Below, one piece after another: positions 12,955 through 25,040 of a stretch of 64,000 bases of DNA. The position numbers and the translations under genes were made by a program. The stretch is from the NCBI RefSeq assembly GCF_030704535.1, contig NC_081810.1, positions 5,923,501-5,987,500 on the forward strand, read 5' to 3'. This stretch comes from Vitis vinifera. Its lineage: Eukaryota > Streptophyta > Magnoliopsida > Vitales > Vitaceae. Within the stretch, counting starts at the first letter, position 1. Each line of letters opens with the position of its first letter. Under the pieces are notes generated by a model. That model did no database searches and was not told the origin of the DNA. It was given only the letters and a program-made list of their open reading frames with translations.

Positions 12955-15900
12955 AGAATGTGAGTTGGTGGCAGATGAAAGAAAACCGGTGGTGGGGGTG
13001 GGGGGTGTTGTCTAATTGTCTTGTTCATTTTAGTTATGATTATGTCATGTAAAAAGGTAATGACACCAGCAAAAAGGGAAAAAGTCTGAAGAAATTCATG
13101 TAATATTTCTTTGCTCTAACCGTGATTCTTTTCCCATTTGGGAAGATTCGCGCCTGTAAATGGTCGACAGAATAAGAGCCTTTGCTAACGGAATTCATTT
13201 CGAACGCCAACACTGGCGTTTGTTCTCTGTTCATTCCATTCCTTCTTTCATTTTTTTTTTCTTTCCCTTTTTGTGGGGTTTGGCTGGAAACGGAGAAGTG
13301 AAGATAGGAAGGAGAAGTTGTTGTTGCAGACTTTGCAGTGTTTAGTGATTGTAATCTTTCCATCAATGTCACATAGTTTATTTTTTTGCTTATAGCATGA
13401 TCTGATTCCCATTATGCCCTGTTTGGCAACCCACTTTCTTGCTTGATAATTCTGCCGTTTAACCAGACCTTTTCCTTGGCTTTCTTTCGTCTTTTAATTT
13501 TTCCTGAATTCTTTAAGGGCACCTAACAACAGGTTTCTTGGGACTGGAGCTTTTTAATCTTATGTGGGAGGGGTAGCTTAGTTAGTTAAGTTAGTGTGGA
13601 GGAAGGCACGTGCTTGCACGTGATGGTGTGTTCAACATGGGTGGGGCTTTCTATAAGATTAGACTTATGGATTGGAATCTGATTGCCATTCAGATGATAC
13701 AAATATGACCACTTTGTTTATTTACTTTTTTATTTTTATTAATTTGAAATGATTCCACATTGACATGTGAGATCTTCTTTAGATATGTGTGACCCACTTG
13801 TATATTCATAAAGTAAGTGACTATTAAATGATTATTAATGTCTCAAATTAAAATATTTATACAATTATTTTAATAATTATTATTAGTGAAAGTATCATTA
13901 TGTTTGGTTCTCAAAGGTACCCAAAAAAAAATGTTAAAAGAAAATGGATTTCTCGTCTTTCATATTATCATAAAATATATATATAAAAAAATAAATATAA
14001 TTAAAATTAATTTAAATTTTGAATGGTTTAATTTTAATATAACAGAAAAAAGTAAGATAAAAGTAAGATAGAATATGATGGTAAGTTGTAGACAAATTTT
14101 GTTAAATTAATTGTATTACATTAAACCCTTTCTAAAAAAATTAAACTTAAAAAATAAAAAAGTGTTGGTTTTTTTCGATTTATTAAATAAACTTTAAAAT
14201 AAAGAAAAAAAATAAAAATGCTTATTCTTTCTCATAATGTTTTAAATTTTTTATAAATAAAATTTAAAATAAAAACCATCTACTCTTTATCTTAAAATTT
14301 AATTTTTTATTTTTAAATTGAAAAAAAAATTCTCAAATAGAAATATAAATTAATTTCATATTTTTAAAATTAATTAATTTTCAAAATAAGAAAAACATAA
14401 TTTTTTAATGCTTATTTAACTTATATAAAATAAAATTTATTGATATACTAAAATAAATGCTTTTATTCATTAATTGAATTGTAAATAATAAAAGATAGTA
14501 CAATTTTTTTTTTTAAGGAATTGTATTTTTTTATAATCATAAATTTAAAAATCTGTCACCCCTTTAAGCAAATAGGAAATATTCAATCCTAACATGCATA
14601 AGAAAGAATATCTACCCCTCTCACTCCCCCTTTCTCTCTCTATCTTATTTAAGGATTTTCTATTTTCCAAATATTTTTTTTCAAATGATTATTATCCCAT
14701 TTTTAGTAGATTGATCCTAATTCCTAATGGCTTTGTTTCCATGGCTTGAAGTATCAATTTCACATTGAGGGCAGCCCACCTAAAATGAGACCTTTTTATA
14801 TTCCTTATTAGATGTAAAAGGATATTCCTTTTAGGGGTATTTAATGGATGAGTTGGGTAAAAGTTCATTGTCCACGTGTCATTGATTGAGTGGATAATGG
14901 AAGAGGGGATGTCAATCCCCATCTCTTTCATAAAAAGTGGGGACGCATTAATTAAGTTGGGATAATATAAGATAAATGAAAAGATTCCTTCTCATGTGGC
15001 TTATATTTGATGGGCTGTCCCTATTCTCTATTTTCAATTTCAGCTCTACTCATGTTACTAACCCACAACAATTTGAGCCCTACATCCAACCTTCCCATTT
15101 CATCACTTCATTTTTTTTTTCCTTTTTTCTTTTGAAATTTTTTTTTTGAAAATTGGAAATAGATATTGCAAAATGTATTCACAATATAGTTTTATTTATG
15201 GGTATGTTTGATTTTAGGAGAAATAAAATAAAAGAAAAAAATGGAAGGAAAATAAAAAAATAGATTTAAAATAAATGAATCATTTTTATGTACTATTTTA
15301 GACTCATTTCACTTATTTTAATTATTTCAAATAAAAATTAAATAATTGAAAAATATATAAACTTTTATTTAACATTTTTTTTTCTTAAATACTTGTCGGG
15401 AAACAAATATAAGCTAAAACTTTTATTTTAATATGTGAAAAGTCTTTATGAAAAACATTATTGTGAGCGCTTCTCTTATTGGATGTCTAATCATCTAATT
15501 TCACTTGTTATATACATGTTGAATTTTCCAAAATTTTGTAGATCTTATTTTCAAAATATTTCTAAAATTTTGTGATTATGTATATTTAGATATTGAATTA
15601 AAAAGGGGTTGGCTCACCTCACAATATGTTATCGTTGATTAAAGATCTTATTTTGATTAATTTCATATGCTTATTTGATTTTCATTGATAATTGTGAATA
15701 ACTTTTGGGGAGAAAAAAAGGTCGTATATCGCATAATTAAAAAAAGCATAAAATCAAACTAATTTATATGCTCAAGATTGGACCTGTATAGCAAGAAAAT
15801 GGGCCCGAATCCATGGAATTAGGAGTGACCCTCTCTAGATCTTTCAACGGTTAAATGCTAGTTTAGGGCTATAGTTAGGCTCAAATATACTGGCTGAAGT

Positions 15901-16000
15901 CAGCCCAATCCATAATTTATCATGGGATGAACCCATATAGTGGATGGGCCCGAGTATAAGTTGGAGACCAGCCCAAATTGAGAATGAGTTAATCATCGAT
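12955..16000. other. 3' UTR and AT-rich intergenic DNA
   Basis: A G-run (about 12991-13006) and a T-rich 3' UTR follow the stop codon. From about 13720 the sequence is extremely AT-rich with long A and T runs and no coding signal. A pyrimidine-rich tract (CT-type) lies near 14610-14645. I see no gene here. Confidence 0.6.
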
Positions 16001-16004
16001 TAAG

Positions 16005-16385
16005 GCCGCAGAGCCCAAGCCCATGATCATTCATTCTTCATGTATACTGTCCAGCACAAGAGATCTGCTTGTATGTTCATTTGTGGGCTCTCTGATGGGC
16101 TGAAAAGTTCTGCCCAGGAATTCTCTGTGTTCATTAGTGGGCTTTTCAAAACTTAATTTCAATCCGAAGAGCCGAAGCCCAGGACCATACATGCTGCGTG
16201 GTCCAATATATGTGACCTGATTTGTACTGTGGGCTCCAAGGCTAGACTGGGTTTTTCAATCGAGTGCTTACAAATTCTGGCCCACTAAGAGGAAGATCAG
16301 CCCAAGAATATGATTGAATGCCTGTCATAGTCCAAACCCAGAAACACACCTGTTGTATGGCCCAACATATGTGATAGGGCTTTTC
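16005..16385. repeat. decayed tandem repeat, unit about 160 bp, about 2.5 copies
   Basis: Related segments begin near 16010, 16170 and 16330. The second and third align well by eye: GCCGAAGCCCAGGACC against TCCAAACCCAGAAACA, then TGGTCCAATATATGTGA against TGGCCCAACATATGTGA. The first copy is more diverged. The region and the 250 bases before it are dense in GGCCCA/TGGGCC-type words, unlike the AT-rich DNA on each side. No ORF is conserved through it. Confidence 0.5.
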
Positions 16386-19300
16386 CAAAAAATAAATAAA
16401 TATTAAAAAATAATATTTTATTCATTCCTCCTTAGGAAAAAACATTGAACTAATCATATTTATTTTTCCTTGGTTCTGGTCCTCTTCGTATCAAGTCAAA
16501 AAAAAAAAAAAAAAAAAAAAGGAATATTACTTTTAAAATTTTTTTTTCTTTCCGTTCTTAACGAAGCACAAAATAAAAAGTCAAAAACTTATGTTTATTA
16601 TTATTATTTCAGTAGATAGTTTTCTGGTGAAATTACATGATTAATTTCTTGTCATCAACAAATCATATTCCCATACTCATCATTGAAAATAATCAGTCCA
16701 ATATTTCCAGATTCCTTTCTCAAATTCTCACGACAGATCGAACTAATTTTCTCGTTTAAACTTTCACACTACTGGAAACCACGAATCCACACGTCACCAA
16801 ACATTCGTGCGTCTTCCTTTTGATCCTCCGGTTCCTGATATTTTTAGTAGAAAAAAGGACACCTGCATGTGATGATGATCTAAGAATTGAAGTCAAAAGT
16901 GCCCGGTTTCTTCTTCTGCACGTACCTCCCTCGATTTAGCTTGGCCTGCGTGCCCTGAAGCTCAAGCCTCTCATTCAATTACTCCTTTGACTGTCACGAA
17001 TGGGAAAGCATTAAAGGAAAGAGACAGCCCATCCGAACCATTCACCCACGTGTTCAATGTATCTGCATAGTGGTGACATGGGCATGGGCCCGGGCATCCT
17101 CATTTTCTGATATTCCTCTTTTGAATTTTGGGAAAATCAAAGGTCAGGGAGAAAAGGTGTTGCGCCATCTTTTTGGTCGTGGCAGGTTGTAATTTAAAAT
17201 TGTTTGGTTTGGTGCACTTTCCAGTAGAGTCCAAGTCAGAAAATTATAAGATAATGTCGAGAAATTATAAGATAATGTTGGGTTGGTGACTGAATCGCGA
17301 CCAATCATATTTTTTTGTTAGGAAGTATGAGACAAAATCATGTTTCCTCAACCAATAACATACCTAAATGGATCTGTTGGGAGACGATCAAGATGATCAC
17401 ATGGATCCTCTCGCTTAAAATTAATTACACGTGTGCTACGATTTTACCTCCGAACTGTAGGTGCACGCCAACAAGGATGGTTCGGATAACCTTTGAAATC
17501 TAGATTGTAATTCAATCTACATAAAGGAATATCCGAATGAATTTTCTGTCATTCCCTTTCGACGCTTAAGTTAAAGAGCGAAAACTTTAAGTAAGATAAG
17601 GTTTTTTTTTTGAAAAGTGGCAATATATCTTCTTTATGGTTCAAAAATGACTAAGGTATTTTAATGGTGCATTTGATTACACTTAATTATATGTTACCAT
17701 CTTTAATATTAATAATTATCGATTGATAACGACTATTATATGTTTATGAGTCTTAAAGATTTATATTTTAACAATTGTGTCAATTAAAACACTTAATATC
17801 AGTTAATACTTATCAAACAACATATTTAATACTTAATTAGTTTTATGTTGTTTAATAGCATTAATCCAAACGGACAAAGTTATTTGACCTTGTACTATCT
17901 GATTATGAACACTTTTAAGTGTTGGTTATAAGGGTGTATTGATTGTAATTAAAGGGCTTTTTAACATAATTAGGGTTTGTGAGTGATCAAGGTTGGGTAT
18001 AAATTAAATATATTTTTTATAAAATAAAAAAGTAAAGTAGAGATTATCCTACGAGTTTGAATTTCCAACGTACCACGATTTCGTGTGTTAGCTTGTTGGG
18101 GGTGTGTGCTGCTGCGGGTGCGGGTGTGTGCGGGGGTGTGCAGCGGTGCGTGTATTGGCATGGGTATAAACTTCAATTTTTTATGATTTTGTATTTAACA
18201 TTTCATTAAATTAATTTTTTTTTTGTAATCTTATGTTTGATATTTTATTAAATAAATATGCTAAATGATGGGTTTTTCTTTATTTACATTTTTAATTTTT
18301 TTCTTTTACATTAAAAATATATTATTTAAAGAAAAAATATATTTACAAAAAAACTTCTAGATTTAGAGGTCAATTGGTATAGTTAGATTCAAAACAAAAA
18401 TATTTGATTAATTTTTATTTTCTTTGCTATCTTATTTATTTGGCAACCAAATTACATTAAAAATAAATATTAAAAAAATCAATAATTATATATTTTCAAA
18501 TTGTGGAATCAGAAAATCAGAAAATAGTCATTAAAAAACTACCATAAAAAATTGTTTTCAACAACCATTACAATACGGGCCCTCAAAATTTCACACAATT
18601 CAACGGCGTTATCTTTCTTTATTTTTTTCTTGGTTTGAGACATTAGAAAATTATGAAGACTTTCTTTCCAGAACATTAAAAGAATAAACTAATAGAAAAG
18701 ACAATTGAAATTATTGCTCCGTTTGACCGCTAAAAGGAGGAGTGAATCCTGCCTCCTCAGTTTGACCAAACCAATCTGGTTGACTACAAAGTTAAAAAAG
18801 GCAAAAACTGAGTTGATCGGTACCGTTTATTCAACTATTAGAAATGAACGCCGGTCCTATTTTCCAAAACTGTTTATAAAAAACATAAAAAATTTGTTTG
18901 AGAAAGGAAATATATTTTTATTTTTTATGTTTTTTATATTATTAAAAATCACTTTTTTGAGAATAATAAAATGATATTTTTATTATTTTTTCATCCATGA
19001 ATATATTATTTTTATATTTTTTTATTATATTATTTTAATTATTTTTTATGTTTCAATAAAGGTGAGTTTCACATTATCATCACAGCTATACCCGTAAACT
19101 TTTTTTTTTTTTTTTTAAATTATTGAAATTAATATATTTACATATATTGATAAAATCATCATTTATTTAAAAAAATTATAATTAGCGTAAAAATTTTAAA
19201 ATAGAATAATTTTTTTAATTTAAATAAATTTTACATATAAAAATTATTTTTATATTTGTAATATCATGTTAATGAAAAAAAATATTTTATTAATTAAAAA

Positions 19301-20200
19301 AATAATTTTTAAACATGTTTTTTTATTTTACTTATTTAAATTTATTTTTTATTAACTCAATCAAATATGTGTTTTTTTAAGAACAAAAACGTTTTTCAGA
19401 ATTCAGTTTTCAAATATAATTTTTTTCTTCTAAAAACATAAAAAATTGTTATTAAAAACTGTTTTTAAGAAAAATTTTCAAAATCAGCAACCAAACAAGC
19501 CGGAAGACTTCGTTGATAAGAGATCTCTTCTATCGCGGAAGGCTTGGCTTCCAAGCAACAGGGTATGGATGGTAATTACCTCGTTGAAATGTACTCGTAT
19601 CTTTTTCATCCACTGAATTTCTTAGGATTGCCAAAATTATTTTTGTCCTTTTCGGCCATCACACTATCACGGGCACTCCAAAGTCATCTAGTGCAGGTGT
19701 CCACAGTTTGACTTCAACCCGCGTGGAAAATCCAGGAGAACGCAAAGCAAAACATCATCGTCCTTTCACACTGTGTGATTACGTGGACGGCTGGTCAGAT
19801 TCGTAATTTCCAACAATCCATTTGGCAATTCTGGGCAGTTGTTCAGTGGGCTAGGATTCTCTACATCTCAGCACATCATAGAAAAAAAGTCATTGGTTTA
19901 GCGTACCAAATGATTTGAGATCATTTATTAAATATTCAATAAATGATGAAGTATAATAATTACAAAGGAAAAAGATTCTTCGTTTGATCATCTTTCTTAC
20001 CTAATACTCAATAGAAAAACTATAAGCTATATGTTCTTATTTTGACAAAGAGTGGAAGCTAAAAGAAAAAAAAAATGTATATGGAGGAAATCCTAATTTT
20101 TATTTAAAAATTTGTAAGTAAAAAATTATTAAAATATATATATAAGTGAGGGAATGCACATGACCCAGTATTGGGAAAAGGTACACCACACACTGTTGGA
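16386..20200. other. AT-rich intergenic DNA
   Basis: The stretch contains a long A-run near 16498-16520, several T-runs and no recognised gene. A GT/GC-rich island occurs at 18078-18165, described separately. From about 19500 the composition rises towards the promoter of the first GRAS gene. Pieces near 20040-20090 resemble the DNA upstream of the second GRAS gene (about 26945-26995). Confidence 0.55.
18095..18150 (+). repeat. GT/GC-rich tract with G-quadruplex potential
   Basis: Four G-runs (18098-18102, 18116-18118, 18122-18124, 18132-18136) are separated by TGTG- and TGC-type spacers in otherwise AT-rich DNA. The sequence is a degenerate minisatellite of GTGTGC/GCGGGTG words. Any function is unknown. 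Confidence 0.4.
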
Positions 20201-20470
20201 TAAGGGTTTGACCGGGCGCGAAAGGAGCGAACGTGCTGCCCAAGAAATGGAAAGTTCCATATCCTCGATAAAAAACCTGTCACAAAAGAAGGCTTTTTTT
20301 ATTTTTTTGTCAACGTGGCGCTAGGTTACTGGAGAGTTGAATTGGAGGCCAGTAAACGTGAAGCAGCGAAATGGGACGAGAATATTCAGAAACTAATGGC
20401 TGGTGGGGAGAGGCGGCGACTCAAGGGAGGAGATTCGGTTGGATGAGGCAGCGAATTGAGGGAGGGAGTG

Positions 20471-20578
20471 ACCGGTTATAGCCGGTGGACCTTGGTGCTG
20501 TGGCAGCGCCTCGTCCGACGATTTCCTGGAGGCTTCGTGGATGAGCAGCCCCCCTTCCTTCTTCCCTCCTTTATAAAG
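20471..20578 (+). promoter_or_regulatory. GRAS A promoter: near-palindrome and TATA box
   Basis: The 16-base near-palindrome ACCGGTTATAGCCGGT occupies 20471-20486 and a TATA box (TTTATAAAG) lies at about 20570-20578. The same 16-mer occurs upstream of GRAS B at 27399-27414 with the same spacing to its TATA. Sequence in between is conserved only patchily, so the element may be functional or simply a shared remnant of the duplication. Confidence 0.5.
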
Positions 20579-20643
20579 CCGATTGCGCCGTCCGCTATCT
20601 TCTTCAAGTCAGAGTGCCTTCTCTATCCTCCTCGAGTGATCAG

Positions 20644-20894
20644 GTTAGCCACTCCCTCTTCTTTTCATCGCTCTAGAAATTTATGTATATCTAGGGTGGT
20701 CGAAGAACTTGGATTCTGCTTTGCCAGATTTTTAACATGAATATGCCCAAATTTTAGTTTTTCCCCCCTCCTATTTAGTTGGTTCTATAGATTTTTATTT
20801 TTATGTGGTCTGGGTTAATAGGTTCTGAAATCTAGATTAGGGGTTGAAAGATAGTTGTTTAGTGAGACTTGATTTATTAGGGTTAGGATTTCAG
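20644..20894 (+). other. probable 5'-UTR intron of GRAS A
   Basis: The donor GATCAG|GTTAGC is at 20643/20644 and the acceptor GGATTTCAG ends at 20894, two bases before the ATG. The sequence between is T-rich. Leader introns just before an intronless GRAS coding exon are common in this subfamily. This is inferred from splice-site words alone. Confidence 0.45.
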
Positions 20895-20896
20895 CT

Positions 20897-23179
20897 ATGG
20901 ATTCCCGTTTGGGTGGGTTTGTTGATTCGATTAACGATTTCGAACTGAATGGTCAGGCCTTTTTGACCGATTCAGATCAGTTTCCAAATTTTGAGAATGG
21001 ATTCAAATTCGATTCTCACTCGCCTCTAGATTTTAACTTCTTGGATCGTCCTGTTCTTCCTCCTGATATGAACCTGGGTGCGTTTGCTCCATCTTCGAGC
21101 TTGAGCCCAGATGGAGATTCTTCTGATGAAGGTGATGATAGTTTTCTCAAGTACGTAAGCCAGGTGCTTATGGAAGAGAATCTGGAGGACAAAGCTTGTA
21201 TGTTCCATGACCCGCTGGCGCTACAAGCTGCTGAGAGGTCGTTTTACGAGGTTCTTGGTGGGCAAAATCCTCCTTCCCGGAATCAAACCCATCAAATTGT
21301 TGACAGTCCTGATGATAATGCTTGGAGTAGTTTCAGTGATTATAGTAGTTATAGCAGTCCTAGTAATGGCTCTAGCAATTCGGTGAACCATCAGTGGATT
21401 ACTGATCCTGGCAATTCCACGAACCATCAGTGGGTCGTTGATCCTGGTGATCTTAACTACAAATCCTCTTTCTTACTGAACCCTCTACCTGAAAACTATG
21501 TTTTCAGCTCGACTATAGGATCTGGCTCACAGTCCTCCACAAACTCTTTTGATAGTTTCAGTAAGACTGGTAACGAGGCACCAAGCCCAGTCTTGGTTCC
21601 AAATATTTTTAGTGATAGCGAATCGGTGTTGCAGTTTAAGAGAGGAGTAGAGGAAGCTAGTAAATTCCTTCCTAAGGCTACTAATCTTGTTATTGATCTG
21701 GAGAATGGCACATTGCCCCCACAATCAAAGGTGGAGACTCAAAGGGTGGTCGTGAAGACAGAGAAGGATGAGAGGGAGAATTCACCTAAATGGTTGAGGG
21801 GACGAAAGAATCTTCACAGAGAAGATCATGAATTAGAAGAAAGGAGTAGAAAGCAGTCAGCAGTTCATCTGGAAGAAGACGAAGATGAGCTATCAGAGAT
21901 GTTTGATAGGGTATTGCTATGTTCTGATCCTAAAGCAGAGCGTTCTTACTACTGTACTGGGGAAGAAGACTGCAATAGCTTGCAGCAGTCTGAACATCCA
22001 CAGTCTAATGCTGAAAAGACACGCACTAAGAAGTCATCTAAGGAAGTGGTGGATTTGAGAACTCTGTTGATTCACTGTGCACAAGTTGTCTCTACCTATG
22101 ATCTCAGGACTGCAAATGAACTACTAAAGCAGATTAGGCAGCACTCTTCCCCTTTTGGTGATGGATCGCAGAGGTTGGCTCATTTCTTTGCTGAAGGCCT
22201 GGAAGCACGCTTGGCAGGCACTGGGACAGAGATTTATACTGTCCTAGCTTCCAAGAAGGTGTCAGCTGCTGCTATGTTGAAAGCTTACGAACTTTTCCTT
22301 GCAGCCTGCCCATACAAGATGATCTCTATTTTCTTTGCGAACCATATGATTTTGCGTTTAGCTGAGAAAGCAAAAGTGCTTCATATTATAGATTTTGGTA
22401 TCTTATACGGCTTCCAATGGCCTGGCCTCATCCAACGTCTCTCAGCAAGACCTGGAGGGCCTCCCAAGCTTCGAATTACAGGAATAGAGCTTCCCCAACC
22501 GGGTTTCCGGCCAGCAGAAAGAGTTGAGGAGACAGGGCGCCGACTGGCAAGGTATTGTGAACGATTCAATGTTCCATTTGAGTACAATGCCATAGCAAAG
22601 AAGTGGGAAACTATCCAAATTGAGGATCTCAAGGTTGACAGCAATGAGGTAATTGCTGTGAACAGCATGTTCCGGTTTAAGAATTTACTTGATGAGACAA
22701 TTGTGGTGGACAGCCCAAGGAATGCGGTTTTGGGCTTAATCAGGAAAATTAATCCTCATATTTTCATCCATTCCATCACTAATGGTTCGTATAATGCACC
22801 ATTCTTTGTCACACGGTTCCGGGAAGCACTGTTTCACTTCTCTGCAGTGTTTGATGCGTTGGGTAACAACATAGCCAGTGAAAATGAGCACAGGTTAATG
22901 TATGAGAAAGAATTCCTGGGGCAGGAGGTGATGAACGTCATAGCATGTGAGGGTTCTGAAAGGGTTGAGAGGCCTGAGACATACAGGCAGTGGCAGGTTC
23001 GGACCCTGAATGCTGGGTTCAGACAGCTCCCATTAAATCAGGAGCTCACAAAGAAATTGAAGACCAAGGTTAAGTTGGGTCACCACAAGGATTTTTTGGT
23101 GGATGAAGATGGGAATTGGCTGCTGCAGGGTTGGAAGGGACGAGTTCTCTTCGCTTCCTCCTGTTGGATACCCGCGTAG
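20897..23179 (+). CDS. GRAS A: scarecrow-like protein, LISCL subfamily (SCL14-like)
   Basis: One uninterrupted exon encodes 760 residues from ATG 20897. The N-terminal half is acidic and disordered and carries the LISCL conserved box at about residues 83-120 (FLKYVSQVLMEENLEDKACM then AAERSFYEVLG). The GRAS domain runs from about 383 to 760. Its parts are leucine heptad I (VDLRTLLIHCAQ), the VHIID motif as LHIIDFGILYGFQWP (about 495-509), leucine heptad II, the PFYRE region with FFVTRFREALFHF, RVERPE near 690, and a SAW end in SCWIPA. LISCL members are nuclear co-regulators; SCL14 partners TGA bZIP factors in xenobiotic and stress detoxification (family knowledge). Two adjacent NHQW-type units (about 164-184) look like an internal duplication. 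No miR171 target is expected in this subfamily. Confidence 0.93.
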   Translation: MDSRLGGFVDSINDFELNGQAFLTDSDQFPNFENGFKFDSHSPLDFNFLDRPVLPPDMNLGAFAPSSSLSPDGDSSDEGDDSFLKYVSQVLMEENLEDKACMFHDPLALQAAERSFYEVLGGQNPPSRNQTHQIVDSPDDNAWSSFSDYSSYSSPSNGSSNSVNHQWITDPGNSTNHQWVVDPGDLNYKSSFLLNPLPENYVFSSTIGSGSQSSTNSFDSFSKTGNEAPSPVLVPNIFSDSESVLQFKRGVEEASKFLPKATNLVIDLENGTLPPQSKVETQRVVVKTEKDERENSPKWLRGRKNLHREDHELEERSRKQSAVHLEEDEDELSEMFDRVLLCSDPKAERSYYCTGEEDCNSLQQSEHPQSNAEKTRTKKSSKEVVDLRTLLIHCAQVVSTYDLRTANELLKQIRQHSSPFGDGSQRLAHFFAEGLEARLAGTGTEIYTVLASKKVSAAAMLKAYELFLAACPYKMISIFFANHMILRLAEKAKVLHIIDFGILYGFQWPGLIQRLSARPGGPPKLRITGIELPQPGFRPAERVEETGRRLARYCERFNVPFEYNAIAKKWETIQIEDLKVDSNEVIAVNSMFRFKNLLDETIVVDSPRNAVLGLIRKINPHIFIHSITNGSYNAPFFVTRFREALFHFSAVFDALGNNIASENEHRLMYEKEFLGQEVMNVIACEGSERVERPETYRQWQVRTLNAGFRQLPLNQELTKKLKTKVKLGHHKDFLVDEDGNWLLQGWKGRVLFASSCWIPA

Positions 23180-24090
23180 GAGGCCAGAAATCAGTCTTCT
23201 GGAAGTGTAGTAGTGTTAGTTAAGTGTCCAGTATGTGCAAGGGTGATCTGAGGTACTGCCTTCTTTGGCGTTTTAGATCTCTCTCCTACGCACATTCGTG
23301 TCATCGTGTGTACATCCATGTGGTCTTATTGTAGCATTTTTAAGTTATAAGCTTGATCCTATTAGCGCCTTAAGTGTGCTGGGAGTTGACTGAAATTTTG
23401 TATGATATGACTTTGTTGTAATGCTTAGGAAAGAGTTGGAGTTGGTCCTCTTTAGGACTACTCATTTAATGCTTCCATGAAAATCCGTTGGAAACTAAAA
23501 TATTAACCAATTTTTTTTATTTGAATTAGTTTCTAAAATTTTATTTTGAAAATAAATTATATTTTAGAATAATGTGAAAAACAATTAAAAATATATATAT
23601 ATATAAAATCTTTGGAAATTGTTGAATGCCTTTATTAGAATAAATGAGATAAAATTCTTTTCTAGTTAAGTTTCCAAACAAAATTATTAAATTTCTTTTA
23701 ATATGGATTTTCTGTCCCACACGTGCGATTGAGTTGAGGGAGTGTTGACCTTGCTCGTGCTCCTTAAGCATAGGTCCCTTTCCTTTTTTGCCTTATACAC
23801 CTAGTCCCATGCCCCATGTTTACTCTTTTTGTCATCCTTGTTCCCCACATAAATCTGTTTTTGTGATGGGAGTGGGAATCAATCAAATGGGCAGGCTTCA
23901 TGTTTTTGTTTTTCAAAAAAAAAAAATGGTAGTAACTTTTATTTAGTTACACAAACTCTTAGTTATTTATATTGAAAAAGGATTGATTTTTAAAAATTAT
24001 TTAAAAAATTAAAGTTTTAAAAGTAATTCTTAAAATATAAGATAAATTTAATGATTTTGAAAACAAAAGATAATAAGCATATCTAATTGG
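23180..24090. other. 3' UTR of GRAS A and intergenic DNA
   Basis: The 3' flank to about 23440 shares words with the GRAS B 3' flank (GAAATTTTGTATGATA), which marks it as transcribed or at least duplicated. After that the DNA is AT-rich, with a TA microsatellite near 23587-23605. Confidence 0.5.
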
Positions 24091-24093
24091 ACA

Positions 24094-25040
24094 CTTAGAT
24101 TTTTTTTTTTTTTTTGTTATTTCATTTAACTATTTATATGGTAATGGTTGATATTGAGGCTAATCAAAGTTTGGCACAATTTATTAATATAACTATAACT
24201 TAATGTGTTTTTTGTGAGTTTAGATAGAGTATTATTATGTTTGAGTCAAATTCATGACCTATTTAATAAACAAATAGTGTTTTTAGTAAGATTGTATTAT
24301 ACCAAATTTGATTAGATTGACCAGTTAAATAATTGTTCTAATTGACATGATTATAATCACAACTTATTTAAATAATATTTAATTCATTTAAAGTGTGATT
24401 TTAAATAATTTGAGTATAAATTTATCAGATTTCAAGATTAATCATATTATTTCAAATAAGACTTAATTTGACTTTATTATTAGATAGAACTCAAATTATT
24501 AAATTTTGCTATCTTAAAATTTAAAAATTTTAAAAATGATTTTTAAAAGCATAAGATAAACCTAAACTTTATAAAATATTCTACTTTTATATATAAGGTT
24601 TTTTTAAAAATAAAAATAAAAATAAATAAGTATATCTAATTAGACACTTAAAAGTCCTTTTTTTTTTCTTTCTATTCCCTTTGGCTATTTCATTTAACCA
24701 TTCATACGGTAATTGTTCATATTGAGGTTAATCAAAGTTTGATACAATTTATTAATTTGACTATAATTTAACATGTTTTTTTGCGGGTTAAAATTAAATA
24801 TAATTATATTTGAGTCAAATTCATGATTGTTTAATGAACAAATTGTTTTTTCAATAAATCTACATTACACAAATTTGTTCTGATTGACATAATTACAACT
24901 AGAACTTATTTAAATTATATTTAATTCATTTACAATTTGATTTTAATTAAATTAAGTATGAATATATCAAATTGAATCAAATAAGACATAACTTAAACTT
25001 ATTATTAAATAAAATTTGATTATTTAATTAGTTACATAAT
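24094..25040. repeat. diverged direct duplication of AT-rich DNA (two copies)
   Basis: Copy 1 is about 24094-24480 and copy 2 about 24648-25040, an offset near 555 bases. Both run through a T-run, TATTTCATTTAAC, GGTAAT-GTT, ATATTGAGG, AATCAAAGTTTG, a TTTATTAAT-type box and TTTGAGTCAAATTCATGA in the same order. Many substitutions and indels separate them. No coding content is seen. Confidence 0.65.

Noticed and set aside
22060-22600. miR171 target site in the GRAS genes
   Set aside because: miR171 acts on the SCL6/22/27 (HAM) group. These proteins have LISCL features, and no matching site was seen around the VHIID motif.
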